Shown: positions 1 through 10,095, counted from the stretch's first letter. The stretch: 64,000 nt of DNA from Balneolaceae bacterium (GCA_034521495.1 JAXHMK010000019.1:145579-209578), one strand, 5' to 3'. Notes: generated by a model not told the origin, from the letters alone. Program-made: numbers and translations.

Positions 1-13
1 AATTGCAGAAGTA

Positions 14-2533
14 TTAATCGTGAATCTTATTTCTGTCTTCCAATACCTGTACAATAGACGGTAAAAATGTCAGGGCCGTAATCAGCGTCATTCCAATACC
101 AATTACCGCCATCGTTCCGATAGAGTTCAATCCGGGATGATTGGTGAAGAGCAGACCGGCAAATCCCATCATTGTTGTTATTGAACCAATAGTAATATGC
201 TGACCGGTACTGGAAAGAACCTCCCACATATTTTTCTCGCCTTCATCCCGAAATCGGTGAGCCAGGTGCACACCATTATCACAACCAATTCCAAGAATAG
301 CGGGCAACACTACAAGATTGTAAAAATTGAATTTCAGGCCGAAAATCAAAAGTATCCCGAACAGCCAAAGCAATCCTATGATAAGGGGTATCAGTGCAAT
401 GAACGTCCAGCGAAAACTTCTGAATGAAACCAATATGATGATAAATACAACTATAAATGTAGCCAATACCATATAGGGACTCTCCTTACGCATAAGGTCG
501 AGCATCGTTGCTGCCACGATAGATGTACTTGCGGCATGATAAACCGTACCATCATCGAGAGTAATATCTGAAATCTCATTTTTAAAAGCGATCGACTTCA
601 AGCCATCTGATAAACCCGGTTTTGGATAAACAATGACAAACCGTCCAATTTCCCCGTCTTTGGTCATGAACCTGTTTTTCAGGTAATCGGGAATCCGGTC
701 TTCGTCCAGCGGCTCTCTTGTTTGTGAACCTCTTCGCAGAATATCGAGCGTTTCGCTCTCTTGATTTACAATAAAATCATTCTGGAGCAACTGCCTGATC
801 CTGGAAATATATTTGAGTTTCTCCTCCGCTAATTCCTGTGTTGGCGGGAATCGCTCCTGCAAGGCTTCTACTTCATCAATAAGAGTTTCAGGATTTTCCT
901 CCTTTTTGGTTCTGATTTTCTCAAGAACCTTAAAAACATCTTCTGTATTGTCTGTAATGATGTAGGCTGAATTTCTTCGGGTGTCTTCATCTGCTGCTTT
1001 TACAAAACTTCTAAACTCATCGTACTCCTCGTAGTCAGGTTCCAGTACTCCAAAATCGTATTCAAACCGAAGGTTGCCGGAAAAAGACAAAACAACCACA
1101 GAGATCAACAGTCCAAAAACAACAATTGTTCTCGAAAACGGAAAACGTCGAATCACAGGCTTTTGGACTTTATCTTTTGCTCGTTCAACCAGCAGAATCC
1201 AGTTCCATCGGTCGAAAATTACAAGCAGTGCCGGTAATACATATAACATGCAGAGGAGAGCCAAAACAATACCCAAACCCGCTATGAAACCAAATTCTGA
1301 GAAACCTCTGAAATCGGCTACAAGAAGTATAAAAAGTGCAGATGCGGTGGTAATGGCACTTACAAGTATGGCGGTTCCTGTTTTTCGATAAGATGCAAAT
1401 ACACTATCCTCAACGGATAACCCGGATGAACGAATCTCAATATATCGTGCATAGAAATGAATACCGTAATCAATTCCCAGGCCAAACAGAATCACAAAAA
1501 GTACGGAGGTCATTGTATTTAACACTCCCAGAACCATATATGTAATGCCAAACGTCCACATGAGACTGATCAGCAATGGCAGACCGATAATAATCACAGG
1601 AACGGGCATTCGAATAATATGCTGAAAAATACCATGATCTTTATCTGATGCCGTCCCCCTTCGATAGTTGATATATTTCTTTCCGCCAAAGTAGATCATC
1701 ACCAAAAGAATAACGCTCGAAATTCCAAGTGCAAAGCTGTTGAATACATCATTCATAATGGATTCGAACTCAGTCAGATGCCGTTTTAACCGGCCGCCAA
1801 ACTTTACCTCCATCTCCGGATGAAATGACTTTGGGTTCATTTTATCGATCAGTTCCTGGTACCGGTCGAACATATCTTCCAGGTATCGAATATTATTCTG
1901 CGAACCTGTTGGATAAAGAGTTAAAATTACCAGTGTACTATCTTCATTCACCTGGTATTCCGATGGAATCAGGTTGTCGTAACTCTGCTGGAATTGGTCA
2001 ATTTGGCTCGAATCTTCATCTCCATCTTCCGATTCTTCATCTTCAAAATCAGCACCAAAATCCACGAAAAAAGGATTGGCTTCTTCTCGCGCCTCATCAA
2101 TCTCTGCTTGCAAAAAATCGATGATATCCTGAAGCTCTGAAGTAGTTGCAAGATATAATGCGTTATCTTTCAGAACCCCGGTTTCCCGTCTTAACTCCGC
2201 CCTGTTGAAGAAATAAATATCCTGCCGCGGATAGTAGAGATTCAGACTGCTGTCTGCTAATTGCCTGGCAAACTCAATATTTGCCTGGAAATCGGGAGAT
2301 TTGATACCCACTTTCATTTCTGTTTCTCCCCCGGCTACATCTTTCAGCTTTTCAAGGGCTTGTACATTTGGATTGGACTCGGGAAGCAGATTGGCAAGAT
2401 CTGTATCAACCTGCAAACGAATTGCAAATATAGAAGCCAAAATCGCTAAACCGATCGATATGCCCAAAACCCAAAAGGGATGGTGAATATTAAATTTTAC
2501 GAGAGGCTCAAAAAACTGAATTAATTTTTTCAT
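14..2533 (-). CDS. RND/MMPL superfamily exporter
   Basis: Polytopic inner-membrane protein of 839 residues. It has the duplicated RND layout: one N-terminal membrane segment (about 21-41), a large extracytoplasmic loop (about 42-260), a block of five hydrophobic segments (about 262-440), then a repeat of this plan (single segment near 472, loop, final block about 690-830). This matches the small RND/MMPL group (HAE-3-like, hopanoid/lipid type transporters), which move lipids or hydrophobic compounds using the proton motive force. The early LDTDLANLLP-like stretch (here VDTDLANLLPESNP) is typical of this group. An acidic low-complexity patch (DFEDEESEDGDEDSS) lies in the first loop. No membrane-fusion or outer-membrane partner is next to it, so the substrate cannot be named. 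The stop is close to the window start and the gene is complete. Confidence 0.85.
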   Translation of the reverse strand: MKKLIQFFEPLVKFNIHHPFWVLGISIGLAILASIFAIRLQVDTDLANLLPESNPNVQALEKLKDVAGGETEMKVGIKSPDFQANIEFARQLADSSLNLYYPRQDIYFFNRAELRRETGVLKDNALYLATTSELQDIIDFLQAEIDEAREEANPFFVDFGADFEDEESEDGDEDSSQIDQFQQSYDNLIPSEYQVNEDSTLVILTLYPTGSQNNIRYLEDMFDRYQELIDKMNPKSFHPEMEVKFGGRLKRHLTEFESIMNDVFNSFALGISSVILLVMIYFGGKKYINYRRGTASDKDHGIFQHIIRMPVPVIIIGLPLLISLMWTFGITYMVLGVLNTMTSVLFVILFGLGIDYGIHFYARYIEIRSSGLSVEDSVFASYRKTGTAILVSAITTASALFILLVADFRGFSEFGFIAGLGIVLALLCMLYVLPALLVIFDRWNWILLVERAKDKVQKPVIRRFPFSRTIVVFGLLISVVVLSFSGNLRFEYDFGVLEPDYEEYDEFRSFVKAADEDTRRNSAYIITDNTEDVFKVLEKIRTKKEENPETLIDEVEALQERFPPTQELAEEKLKYISRIRQLLQNDFIVNQESETLDILRRGSQTREPLDEDRIPDYLKNRFMTKDGEIGRFVIVYPKPGLSDGLKSIAFKNEISDITLDDGTVYHAASTSIVAATMLDLMRKESPYMVLATFIVVFIIILVSFRSFRWTFIALIPLIIGLLWLFGILLIFGLKFNFYNLVVLPAILGIGCDNGVHLAHRFRDEGEKNMWEVLSSTGQHITIGSITTMMGFAGLLFTNHPGLNSIGTMAVIGIGMTLITALTFLPSIVQVLEDRNKIHD

Positions 2534-2821
2534 ATAGATTACAAACGATACAAACCTGCGCCGGAATCACTCTTTGTGGTAAAAATATAATTGGCAAAGA
2601 TAAAGAAATTTACAAAGCTTATCGATCAGCATGATTGCCTTAACGATTCCGGATGAATGAATTACATATCCTTAAAATCATCTTTTTTTTACAAATAAAT
2701 TCAATAGAAAGAAGATCAGATTACAACTACGTATTGAGGTACTGCGTAATGCTGTTAAACGTATCCCCTGGAACTTTAATATGATGTAAGAAATAACTTG
2801 TGCGGGAATTTCGCAGAAAAA

Positions 2822-3994
2822 TTAAGTTTTATTACTCCTGCTGACCAGTTCTTCATAGAAAGAAAAAAGATGATCAAAATGTTCATTTACCGTTCGGATT
2901 GAATTCCTGGCTGCATCAACACAAGATTTAGTCAAATCGTTACGATTGCGGTCGGTAATTTTTAACAATGCCTCAGCCAGCTTTTCTTTATTTCCGGTTT
3001 TATAAATCTCAGCATAATCGGGTTCAGCCAGATCAATACCACCGCCTCTGTCTGGCACAACAATGGGGAGTCCGCTGCAGATAGCTTCAGCAACAACCAG
3101 TCCAAAAGTTTCAGCCGCTGATCCATGTACGAAATAGTCGCTGCTTGCCATAATATCAGCAAGTTCCGATCGATTTGATGTAAAACCCATCAATTTCAAA
3201 TGCTCAACATCTTTAGACTTAAATTCAATCCACTTTTTAATTGGCCCGCCACCAAATATGATCAATCCCATCGCTTTCTTTTTCGAAGCTATTTTGAAAC
3301 CATCAATAATTGTACTCAACCGTTTTTCGGGATGATGACGACTCACAGAAATTAATAAGTGCGCATCTTTGGGGAGACCCAGGTCACTTAAAATCTTTGC
3401 TCTCAATTCAGGATCTCTCCGGTCTGGTGAGAAAAAGTTTTTATCGATCCCAAAAGGTACAGAAACAGGGTTATGGATATTAAATTTTTTAAGCCTGGTT
3501 TTTAACCAATCACCACTTACAATCGTTGCATCGTACTTGTGGCTCAGTCTCTTTAAAAACCGCCAATAGAATCCAAATAAACGGTCTATCCTTTCAAGTG
3601 ACAGAAATTGGCCTAAAAATGTTTGCGGGTATACGGCTACAGGATCTTGATGAAAAATAAGTGTTTTTGCTGCATCCCCGTTCCACTGCCCGGCAAACCA
3701 TCCGCCTGTCCAGGCTGATGATCCTTCTACAACATCGGGTTTTTCGCGGTCAATAATCCTTTGAACCTCTTTTTTACGCCACAAAATGGTATATCTCGGA
3801 TCTAACGGTAAGCGCGGTCCCTTCACCCAAATTACACGTCCTCCGTTTCGTTCTTCCTCGCCAGGTTTTCTGCCTGGAGCAATAATCACCATTTCATGCC
3901 CCAATCGGTTCGCTGCTCTTAATTTTTGATTGATATAGGTTTTTACTCCTCCGCCCTGGTCAGTATAAAATTCAGCAACGTCAATTATTTTCAT
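2822..3994 (-). CDS. GT4-family glycosyltransferase
   Basis: Retaining glycosyltransferase of the GT-B fold, 390 residues. The N-terminal Rossmann half starts MKIIDVAEFYTDQGGGVKTY, with the glycine-rich loop of GT4 enzymes. The C-terminal half has the ISVSRHHPEKR strand/helix and the donor-binding EX7E-type motif (AAETFGLVVAEA). These enzymes transfer a sugar from a nucleotide donor during glycan or glycolipid assembly at the cytoplasmic face of the membrane. It is transcribed alone, away from the HTTM-like genes upstream, but a second GT4, two sulfotransferases and a CDP-glycerol type transferase lie within 8 kb, so a surface glycan role is likely by context. Sugar specificity cannot be read from sequence. 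Confidence 0.85.
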   Translation of the reverse strand: MKIIDVAEFYTDQGGGVKTYINQKLRAANRLGHEMVIIAPGRKPGEEERNGGRVIWVKGPRLPLDPRYTILWRKKEVQRIIDREKPDVVEGSSAWTGGWFAGQWNGDAAKTLIFHQDPVAVYPQTFLGQFLSLERIDRLFGFYWRFLKRLSHKYDATIVSGDWLKTRLKKFNIHNPVSVPFGIDKNFFSPDRRDPELRAKILSDLGLPKDAHLLISVSRHHPEKRLSTIIDGFKIASKKKAMGLIIFGGGPIKKWIEFKSKDVEHLKLMGFTSNRSELADIMASSDYFVHGSAAETFGLVVAEAICSGLPIVVPDRGGGIDLAEPDYAEIYKTGNKEKLAEALLKITDRNRNDLTKSCVDAARNSIRTVNEHFDHLFSFYEELVSRSNKT

Positions 3995-4576
3995 CTACAA
4001 AAAACCCTACATGTATTTAAGAAAGAAACGAAGTAAAGGTTCGATTTTAGAATAGATAATCCGAGTTTTTTCATAGCCCTGTTTAATCACAAAATATTTA
4101 TTTGCTTCATCAATTTTTTACCGGCAGTTGCTTATCAATACAAATTAATTCAAAAATACGCTCTTATTTTGCAAAACACTATCAACACAAACTCAATTAT
4201 TGGCTAAATAAAGATAAGAGGGCTGTAACTTACCATATATGTTGTCTTCCCCCGGAGGTTTGAAGCATTGAAAAAGATATAATGCCAACTACCCGGAAAA
4301 ACATTTGTAAAATTCTGCAATACCCTCTGTAAATAATTTTACACTTACGCATTTAAACTCAGTTACAATAAGAGAGACAAATTACATTAGCAAATGACTC
4401 TGTTCTTAACCTATGCGAAAATTCAAGGTAAAAAATTCCAAAAACCATCTTAAATATTGTAAGATATAGGTTCGAAGCAATATATTCGTATCTGTTTACT
4501 ATCAGAGCGAAATCACTGTAGAACATGCTTTATTTGATGAGGAAACATTAACTGTCAAAATGTAAAAAGAGATCAA
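3995..4576. other. 582-bp AT-rich intergenic region, no gene seen
   Basis: This lies between divergently transcribed genes (the GT4 gene on minus and the small membrane protein on plus). All frames are short and there is no recognisable RNA gene. It should hold both promoters. I could not fix a -33/-7 pair with confidence. Confidence 0.5.
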
Positions 4577-5080
4577 ATGGATCATTCATTTGCTAAAAAG
4601 GGAATAAAAATTATTGGTGTAATTTTTGTTATCTATGTCGGTCTCGTTGCCACACACGAGGGGGAATTTTGGCCGTTTAGTATCTATCCTATGTTTTCTC
4701 AGGCTGGAAATCCCTGGACACGTGCCATCGTTTTAAATGTAACCGATCTTCCCGATGATCAAATATGGGAAAAACATCTGTTTAGCGAACGAGTAGCCGA
4801 ACCGGTTCCGCTCAAAGAACATGGCATTGATCAGATAGATTTTTCAAATTTTATATCAAAAACCCAAAACTGGACACCGGAGCGCAGGGATGCTCTGCAA
4901 TTTATGTTTGGGCAGAATAATCTTAAGTCTCAGCGCTGGATGGCCTCAAAAGTAGAGGGAAAACTTATTGAAAATGATTCTGTAGTCGTAGAGATAAAAC
5001 CATACTTATTAGTCACAGCCGATACTGTTCGCATGAATCCGACCTTAGACGAATCTGAATATATAAGCGGGGAGGAATAG
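4577..5080 (+). CDS. Small single-pass membrane protein, partner of HTTM-like protein (pair A)
   Basis: A 167-residue protein of unknown function. One hydrophobic segment lies at about residues 9-26, followed at once by FWPFSIYPMFS (31-41) and then a soluble, probably periplasmic domain with no motif I recognise. Its stop codon directly abuts the ATG of the next gene, so the two are translationally coupled. The W-P-F-x-x-Y-P-M-F pattern recurs in loose form (EPWPAFVFPGF) in the product at 7096-7578, which is also paired with a polytopic membrane protein. The two are therefore probably distant members of one family. Function is inferred only from that pairing. Confidence 0.75.
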   Translation: MDHSFAKKGIKIIGVIFVIYVGLVATHEGEFWPFSIYPMFSQAGNPWTRAIVLNVTDLPDDQIWEKHLFSERVAEPVPLKEHGIDQIDFSNFISKTQNWTPERRDALQFMFGQNNLKSQRWMASKVEGKLIENDSVVVEIKPYLLVTADTVRMNPTLDESEYISGEE

Positions 5081-5971
5081 ATGCGGTGGTATGAAAAAAT
5101 TGCCCATCAGCTATTTGAACCCAAAAGAGATGTTTCTCCGGGAGAGCTCATTTTCTTCAAATTCTTTGAGCTGTTTATCCTTTTCTACACCATTCAATAT
5201 TCATGGAAATGGGGGCTTTATGCAACATACCACAACTCTGAAGTAGTACTGCCGCTTGGCCTTGCAAATTATATCGATGTGTCCCTTTTCTTTGATACGA
5301 ACATTCCAATTATCATAGCAGTCCTGGTTTCAATCTTTGCGATTTTTAGTTATTTCCGGATAGGTTCAAAATGGTTTTATACAGTTGTCCTTATATTGCT
5401 CCATCTGCAATATGTTATTCGGTTCTCGCAGGGTGAAATACCCCATAGCCAAAACATGATCGGTTTATCTGTATTTTGCCTGGCTGTTGGTTCTGTATTC
5501 TTCCCGGGGAAGGAAAAAATGCCCCGTTTTGTTTTAGGGGCTGTCATATTTTTTGTGGGGCTGGGATATACTTCTGCATTCTTCTCAAAACTGGTTGCAT
5601 CCGGTATCCACTGGTTTGATGGACGACATCTCTGGCTCTGGATTGGTGAAAAAAGTGTAGATATTATTTCTCGTGAAGGCAGTTTCCAGCTGAATTTTTT
5701 ACAGCAACTGGCGTTAAGCAGTACAACAGTGGCTTCCGTAATTTTGCTTTTTGGATGGCTTACAGAGTTAATCGGTTTTACAATGTGGTGGAAAAAACTG
5801 CGCCCCTATACTACATCTCTCCTTATCCTGATGCATATCGGTATTACATTAACAATGAGCATTCGGTTTGATGCATTTGTTTTTCAACTGATTTTGATTG
5901 GATACCCCTGGTACATTTTGATTGACCGAATCGTAACCTCTGCGCCGCAATGGATCAGTAAAACTGTTTGA
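5081..5971 (+). CDS. HTTM-like polytopic membrane protein (pair A)
   Basis: A 296-residue integral membrane protein with about seven or eight hydrophobic segments (for example 21-41, 64-88, 92-108, 125-140, 149-166, 208-230, 243-262). Layout and spacing resemble the HTTM / vitamin K-dependent gamma-carboxylase-like and DoxX-like membrane families, but I see no catalytic signature to decide between them. The start codon follows the stop of the 167-residue protein with no gap. The gene ends 30 bp before a convergent gene (6002-7099) that encodes a protein of similar design. Possible roles are lipid or quinone-linked membrane chemistry. This is a fold-level guess and the substrate is unknown. 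Confidence 0.7.
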   Translation: MRWYEKIAHQLFEPKRDVSPGELIFFKFFELFILFYTIQYSWKWGLYATYHNSEVVLPLGLANYIDVSLFFDTNIPIIIAVLVSIFAIFSYFRIGSKWFYTVVLILLHLQYVIRFSQGEIPHSQNMIGLSVFCLAVGSVFFPGKEKMPRFVLGAVIFFVGLGYTSAFFSKLVASGIHWFDGRHLWLWIGEKSVDIISREGSFQLNFLQQLALSSTTVASVILLFGWLTELIGFTMWWKKLRPYTTSLLILMHIGITLTMSIRFDAFVFQLILIGYPWYILIDRIVTSAPQWISKTV

Positions 5972-6001
5972 GGTTTCGATAGGTTCAGCAACGAGTTTGT
6001 C

Positions 6002-7099
6002 TCACTTGGCACCAAGTTTTTGAACAGACTGATAAATTTGAGAGCTCAAATAATAGAGAGCTATCGGCAAGGCTATGAGTAAGATATAAAATTCAGAGGT
6101 CCTCAAATCAGAACTCAGAGCAGGAATGCTTAGGTAATCCGCAACAAATACTATCCCCAAAACCATTACAAAAAATATTACAAGAAGTACTATAGATGCA
6201 TATCGTTGGGACGGAAATTTCTCTTTGATTTTATTATGAATGGCTGACCAGTTTAAAAAAGCCGCATAAGCCAAAAAATTGGGAAGAAAAGCGATGTTTA
6301 GAAGCATCATCGTTGAAAAGTGAAAAATGACCGCAAAGCAAACAAATATTCGGGTTGTTTTAGGATGCAAAATAGCCAGCAGAAAACCCGCCTCAAACAA
6401 TACTGTTCCGTAATCAAGCAGTTCCCATGCAATTTTATTTTCAACATAGATCGCATATTCTGCCAGCAGATCCTGGCGGCCGTTCAGAAAAAACTGTTTA
6501 AAGTAGTGGCCATACGTAGCCTGTGTTCCAACATCCAGCCAGCCCCCTAAAATTTTTGGAAAGCCGGCTGTAAACATCATGAATCCAATCATGAATGCTA
6601 ACAGAACTACAGGCCAGCTTTGTACTTTGTTATCAACTATTTTTTTTGAGTTCAAAAACGCATCAACCGAATAAGTTTTACCCCATCCGCTAAAGGCCAT
6701 CACCATCGGTACGACTGCTATCAACAGGTCGTGATTAATTTTACCAACACTGTAAAAAAGTCCTTTCAGCACAAGAATGATAACACCCGTTGATAGGGAT
6801 ACAAACTTCGTTTTGAAGCCTATTAACAGGGATATTAGAGAAGCAACCAGGAAAAAATGCAGAATATAGAATACAATTTCCGGCGGAAAATCTTGAAATA
6901 TCGCCATCGGTCCGGGCGGAGGATTATAGAAATCTTGCGGAAGAGAACCTAAAAAACTATAAATGCCGGTTGAAGGAAGCAGAAAAGCCAACAAAAACAG
7001 CGAAGTGAAAATCCGGTAAAGTGCCAGACCTTCCGGCGTTACTGAAAACGATCTGAAAATCCAGTTCGAGAACCTGTTTTTTTCGTTTGAATTCATCAC
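6002..7099 (-). CDS. HTTM-like polytopic membrane protein (pair B)
   Basis: A 365-residue integral membrane protein. The N-terminus is FSVTPEGLALYRIFTSLFLL, a start typical of HTTM-domain proteins (conserved arginine in the first helix, then repeated helices with GKINHD and KILGGWLD segments in loops). About eight to nine hydrophobic segments are visible. Its start overlaps the stop of the upstream small membrane protein (7096-7578) by 4 nt, so the two are co-translated. It faces the pair A membrane protein tail to tail. Known HTTM proteins resemble the membrane part of vitamin K-dependent gamma-carboxylase, but bacterial members mostly have unknown substrates. The carboxylase reaction should not be assumed. 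Confidence 0.75.
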   Translation of the reverse strand: MMNSNEKNRFSNWIFRSFSVTPEGLALYRIFTSLFLLAFLLPSTGIYSFLGSLPQDFYNPPPGPMAIFQDFPPEIVFYILHFFLVASLISLLIGFKTKFVSLSTGVIILVLKGLFYSVGKINHDLLIAVVPMVMAFSGWGKTYSVDAFLNSKKIVDNKVQSWPVVLLAFMIGFMMFTAGFPKILGGWLDVGTQATYGHYFKQFFLNGRQDLLAEYAIYVENKIAWELLDYGTVLFEAGFLLAILHPKTTRIFVCFAVIFHFSTMMLLNIAFLPNFLAYAAFLNWSAIHNKIKEKFPSQRYASIVLLVIFFVMVLGIVFVADYLSIPALSSDLRTSEFYILLIALPIALYYLSSQIYQSVQKLGAK

Positions 7100-7578
7100 T
7101 CAAAACCAAGTGGAATGGTAATTGTTTGAGACGTCTCCCGGCCTGTAATACTCACTGAATTTTCATCATGGCGATAGCTGACAACCGACCACTCTAACTG
7201 CAATGATGAAAAATTTTCATCGGGATAAAGCCGGTCGAGCCTGTTACGAAACCATTCTTTAGCCTCATCGCTGAACTTTCGCTGATCGCTGAAATTACTC
7301 CTCAAAAAACCCTGCAACTGAGATGCTGGTAGTCCTTCAAACAGGGCGGAAGGAGCTATTTCAATTCTCTCTCCAGGTTTGCTCCCCGGAACGGCAAAAA
7401 AACGTGCCTCGTCAATCTCAACATTGCCTTCCGTTGAATAAATGGTTTTAAATCCCGGAAAAACGAAAGCAGGCCAGGGCTCACTGTAGTGTAATCCTAC
7501 AACCCCAACCAATATATATTGGAATGGCAAATAGAAAATAAAAAACAGGAAAATTCGCTTAACGGTTTTGGATTCCAT
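7096..7578 (-). CDS. Small single-pass membrane protein, partner of HTTM-like protein (pair B)
   Basis: A 160-residue protein with one N-terminal hydrophobic segment (about 7-29), followed by EPWPAFVFPGF (33-43) and a soluble domain rich in charged residues. No known domain was recognised. It overlaps the downstream HTTM-like gene by 4 nt. The aromatic-proline motif directly after the membrane segment matches in position the motif of the pair A protein at 4577-5080. Overall identity between the two looks low by eye. Confidence 0.75.
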   Translation of the reverse strand: MESKTVKRIFLFFIFYLPFQYILVGVVGLHYSEPWPAFVFPGFKTIYSTEGNVEIDEARFFAVPGSKPGERIEIAPSALFEGLPASQLQGFLRSNFSDQRKFSDEAKEWFRNRLDRLYPDENFSSLQLEWSVVSYRHDENSVSITGRETSQTITIPLGFE

Positions 7579-7677
7579 TCATACCTCCGCCCACAGAACG
7601 AACTGTGATTTTATAACCAACTATTATTAGCTATTTTCTTGAAAACATATCAAATATTTCTCTTGCCTGAAATTATT

Positions 7678-8778
7678 TTGCAAAAAGTATTACACTACAA
7701 AACAAACTTTCTAAATCCCTCCGAAACGTTCATCGACCGGCTCGTGCAAAATCATCTTCGATATAAGCCATCTGTACTTTGTTATCGGAAAAAATCGTTT
7801 ACAGAAAATATTGAAGTTCACCAGGTGCCCTCATCAGGTATTCAGGCATGGATAAATATTGCCGCTTTTCATGCCAATCTCTCTCTTCCTTTTTACGACA
7901 AAACCATTCAAAATCTACAGCCGGATCTGATTCACGCACACTTTGGCTATGACGCCTACAAACTTATCAGCCTTGCACAAAAACACGAAATTCCACTGGT
8001 TGTTAGCTTTTACGGGAGCGATGTTTCCCGTTTACCTTCTGAATTTGGCTGGAAAAGACGATACAGAATACTTGCATCAAACGGAAGTCATTTTATAGCG
8101 GCAACAGATTACATGAAATCTCAACTGACGGATCTCGGATTTCCGGAAACGAAAATTTCTGTGGTGCGATTTGGGTTAAATTTGAAAAAATTTGAATACC
8201 GGGAAAATTCACTCAACCCAAAAAAAATGATGATGGTGGGGCGAATGGTCGAAAAAAAAGGATATAAATACGCTATTGAGGCCGTATCAAACCTATTTAA
8301 AATGGGGTTAAAACCAGAGTTGAACATCTATGGATACGGCCCTCTTAAAAAAAGGCTGCAAAAATATGCGGCCGATCTACAAGTAGATGATTGCATCCAC
8401 TTTCATGGATATCAGCCTATTGAAACGATTATAGATGCTCACGATCAGCATACTCTCATTCTTGCTCCAAGCACCACCGCAGCCGATGGTGATATGGAGG
8501 GTTTGCCAAATACGGTTTTGGAAGGGATGGCCAAAGGAACCCTGGTGGTTGCATCCCGGCATGCGGCAATTCCTGAAGCTGTTAAAGACAAGGAAACAGG
8601 CTTCCTGTTTGATGAGAAAGATGTGGATGGGATGACCGAAACTCTCAGAAAAATAATGGTCGGGGAATATGACTTAAACACCATCCGAAGAGATGCCCGT
8701 TCTCTTGTGGAGAAGGAGTACGGCATAACCAGAATGGTTCATGAAGTGGAACAGATTTACGATGCTGAAACAGCTTAA
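7678..8778 (+). CDS. GT4-family glycosyltransferase (TTG start)
   Basis: GT-B fold glycosyltransferase. The reading frame has no early ATG. It is open from a TTG at 7639, but the family N-terminus (a first beta strand followed by NFLNPSETFI) begins just after a TTG at 7678, which I prefer; this gives 366 residues. Family signs: LIHAHFGYDA and VSFYGSDVSRLP in the N-terminal half, MMVGRMVEKKGYKYAIEAV at the domain joint, and the donor-binding segment ADGDMEGLPNTVLEGMAKG with the usual acidic pair. It resembles exopolysaccharide and lipopolysaccharide glycosyltransferases. It is followed on the same strand by a CDP-glycerol type transferase and two sulfotransferases, consistent with building a decorated surface polymer. 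The sugar and acceptor are unknown. Confidence 0.82.
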   Translation: MQKVLHYKTNFLNPSETFIDRLVQNHLRYKPSVLCYRKKSFTENIEVHQVPSSGIQAWINIAAFHANLSLPFYDKTIQNLQPDLIHAHFGYDAYKLISLAQKHEIPLVVSFYGSDVSRLPSEFGWKRRYRILASNGSHFIAATDYMKSQLTDLGFPETKISVVRFGLNLKKFEYRENSLNPKKMMMVGRMVEKKGYKYAIEAVSNLFKMGLKPELNIYGYGPLKKRLQKYAADLQVDDCIHFHGYQPIETIIDAHDQHTLILAPSTTAADGDMEGLPNTVLEGMAKGTLVVASRHAAIPEAVKDKETGFLFDEKDVDGMTETLRKIMVGEYDLNTIRRDARSLVEKEYGITRMVHEVEQIYDAETA

Positions 8779-8889
8779 TCTCAAAATTTTCTAAAAATAT
8801 AGCGGTTCTCAGGAGGCTTGAACTGTTTTAGGTGATATCTTTATTTCTTAGCTTTGAATGCCGTGAATTATCACTTTTAAATAGATTTA

Positions 8890-10059
8890 ATGAAGATACT
8901 GATCTATGCGACAACCTTTGGAGCAGACCTGCTCAGCTTTACCAAATATCTGTCTGACAACACCAATTCTGATGTAAAGGTTGTATCAAACGATGCTGAT
9001 AAATTTCAAAAAGAAGGTATCGTTGATTTTTGGGACCTTAATATTGATTTGCAAAGCACCAATAAAATGAGCCCCCTGAGAGGTATTAAAGGCTTTGAGC
9101 CAGATATTACAATTATGGATAATAATATCCCATTGCGTAAAATCAGCCCGAAAGCATTGATACTTTGGCACGGGTATGGCTGGAAAGGTCCCAATGATGA
9201 AGTAGAATGGAAATGGATTCATCGAAATATTGGACTCACCTGGGGAAGCATGAAAGAACCCAATCCTGATATAAAATGGCAATGTTTTGGCCCTGTTGAT
9301 TTTGAACATAGAACCAAAGTCAGCGGATTTCATCCCGAAAATTGCCGTACACTCGGTTCAGCCAGTCACGATTATCTAAAAAAAGATGTTCCCAAAGAAG
9401 ACCTTCAGCCCTATTATCCTTTTGATGTAGTGAATCGAAAAACAGTACTTATTGCTCCTACCTGGCACTATGGAGAAGTTTTTTCGCACTGGGGAGATGA
9501 CGATACTCTTTTCAATAAATTATTAACTGATCTCCAGGAACGAAATGTAAATGTAATTCTTCGGCTGCACGACTCTTTCCGATTTGAGCATCACTACCTT
9601 GAGTTTCTGCAACAACTTGAAACTTCTTACAGTAATGTATTGCTAAAATATAAAGATCATCATCCAGACAACTTCCTGGACCTTCAGGTTGCCGATCTGT
9701 TAGTAACCAATTTTAGCAGTATTGCCAACCTGTTTTATGCTACAAAACGCCCAACCGTACATATTTACCCGGTAAAAAGTAAAGACGAATCGTTTATGTG
9801 GCTCAATAAAACAATCTTAGGCATCCGCAAGAAAAAAGTAGATTCAGTGAAATTTATCTGGAAATATCCCCCCGAAGACAACGGCGGTTTACTGGCCCGA
9901 AATTTCGATACAATGATGGATCAAATTATTACCGGGCTGGAACAACCCGATTGCTGTGAGGAAGCAGCTCGTAAATATCTTGACAAACATATGCTATCTG
10001 CTGATGGAAAAAGTTGTGAACGTATCTGGAACACTGTTAAAGAACTTGTAGAAAACTGA
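8890..10059 (+). CDS. CDP-glycerol glycerophosphotransferase-like protein
   Basis: A 389-residue protein resembling the CDP-glycerol:poly(glycerophosphate) glycerophosphotransferase family (PF04464, TagB/TagF type GT-B fold). Family-like features are WHGYGWKGP in the N-terminal half, the strand TVLIAPTWHYGE at about 196-207, VNVILRLHDSF, and the C-terminal DLLVTNFSSIANLFYATKRP, which corresponds to the conserved D-x2-I-T-D-Y-S-S nucleotide/phosphate-binding segment. In Gram-positives such enzymes build teichoic acids. In Gram-negatives they add glycerophosphate or ribitol-phosphate to capsule or O-antigen. The neighbouring GT4 and sulfotransferases support a surface polymer role. I am fairly sure of the family and unsure of the substrate. 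Confidence 0.68.
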   Translation: MKILIYATTFGADLLSFTKYLSDNTNSDVKVVSNDADKFQKEGIVDFWDLNIDLQSTNKMSPLRGIKGFEPDITIMDNNIPLRKISPKALILWHGYGWKGPNDEVEWKWIHRNIGLTWGSMKEPNPDIKWQCFGPVDFEHRTKVSGFHPENCRTLGSASHDYLKKDVPKEDLQPYYPFDVVNRKTVLIAPTWHYGEVFSHWGDDDTLFNKLLTDLQERNVNVILRLHDSFRFEHHYLEFLQQLETSYSNVLLKYKDHHPDNFLDLQVADLLVTNFSSIANLFYATKRPTVHIYPVKSKDESFMWLNKTILGIRKKKVDSVKFIWKYPPEDNGGLLARNFDTMMDQIITGLEQPDCCEEAARKYLDKHMLSADGKSCERIWNTVKELVEN

Positions 10060-10095
10060 TAATCTTCAGTAAAAATTTGAATTATAGCTTTTAGT

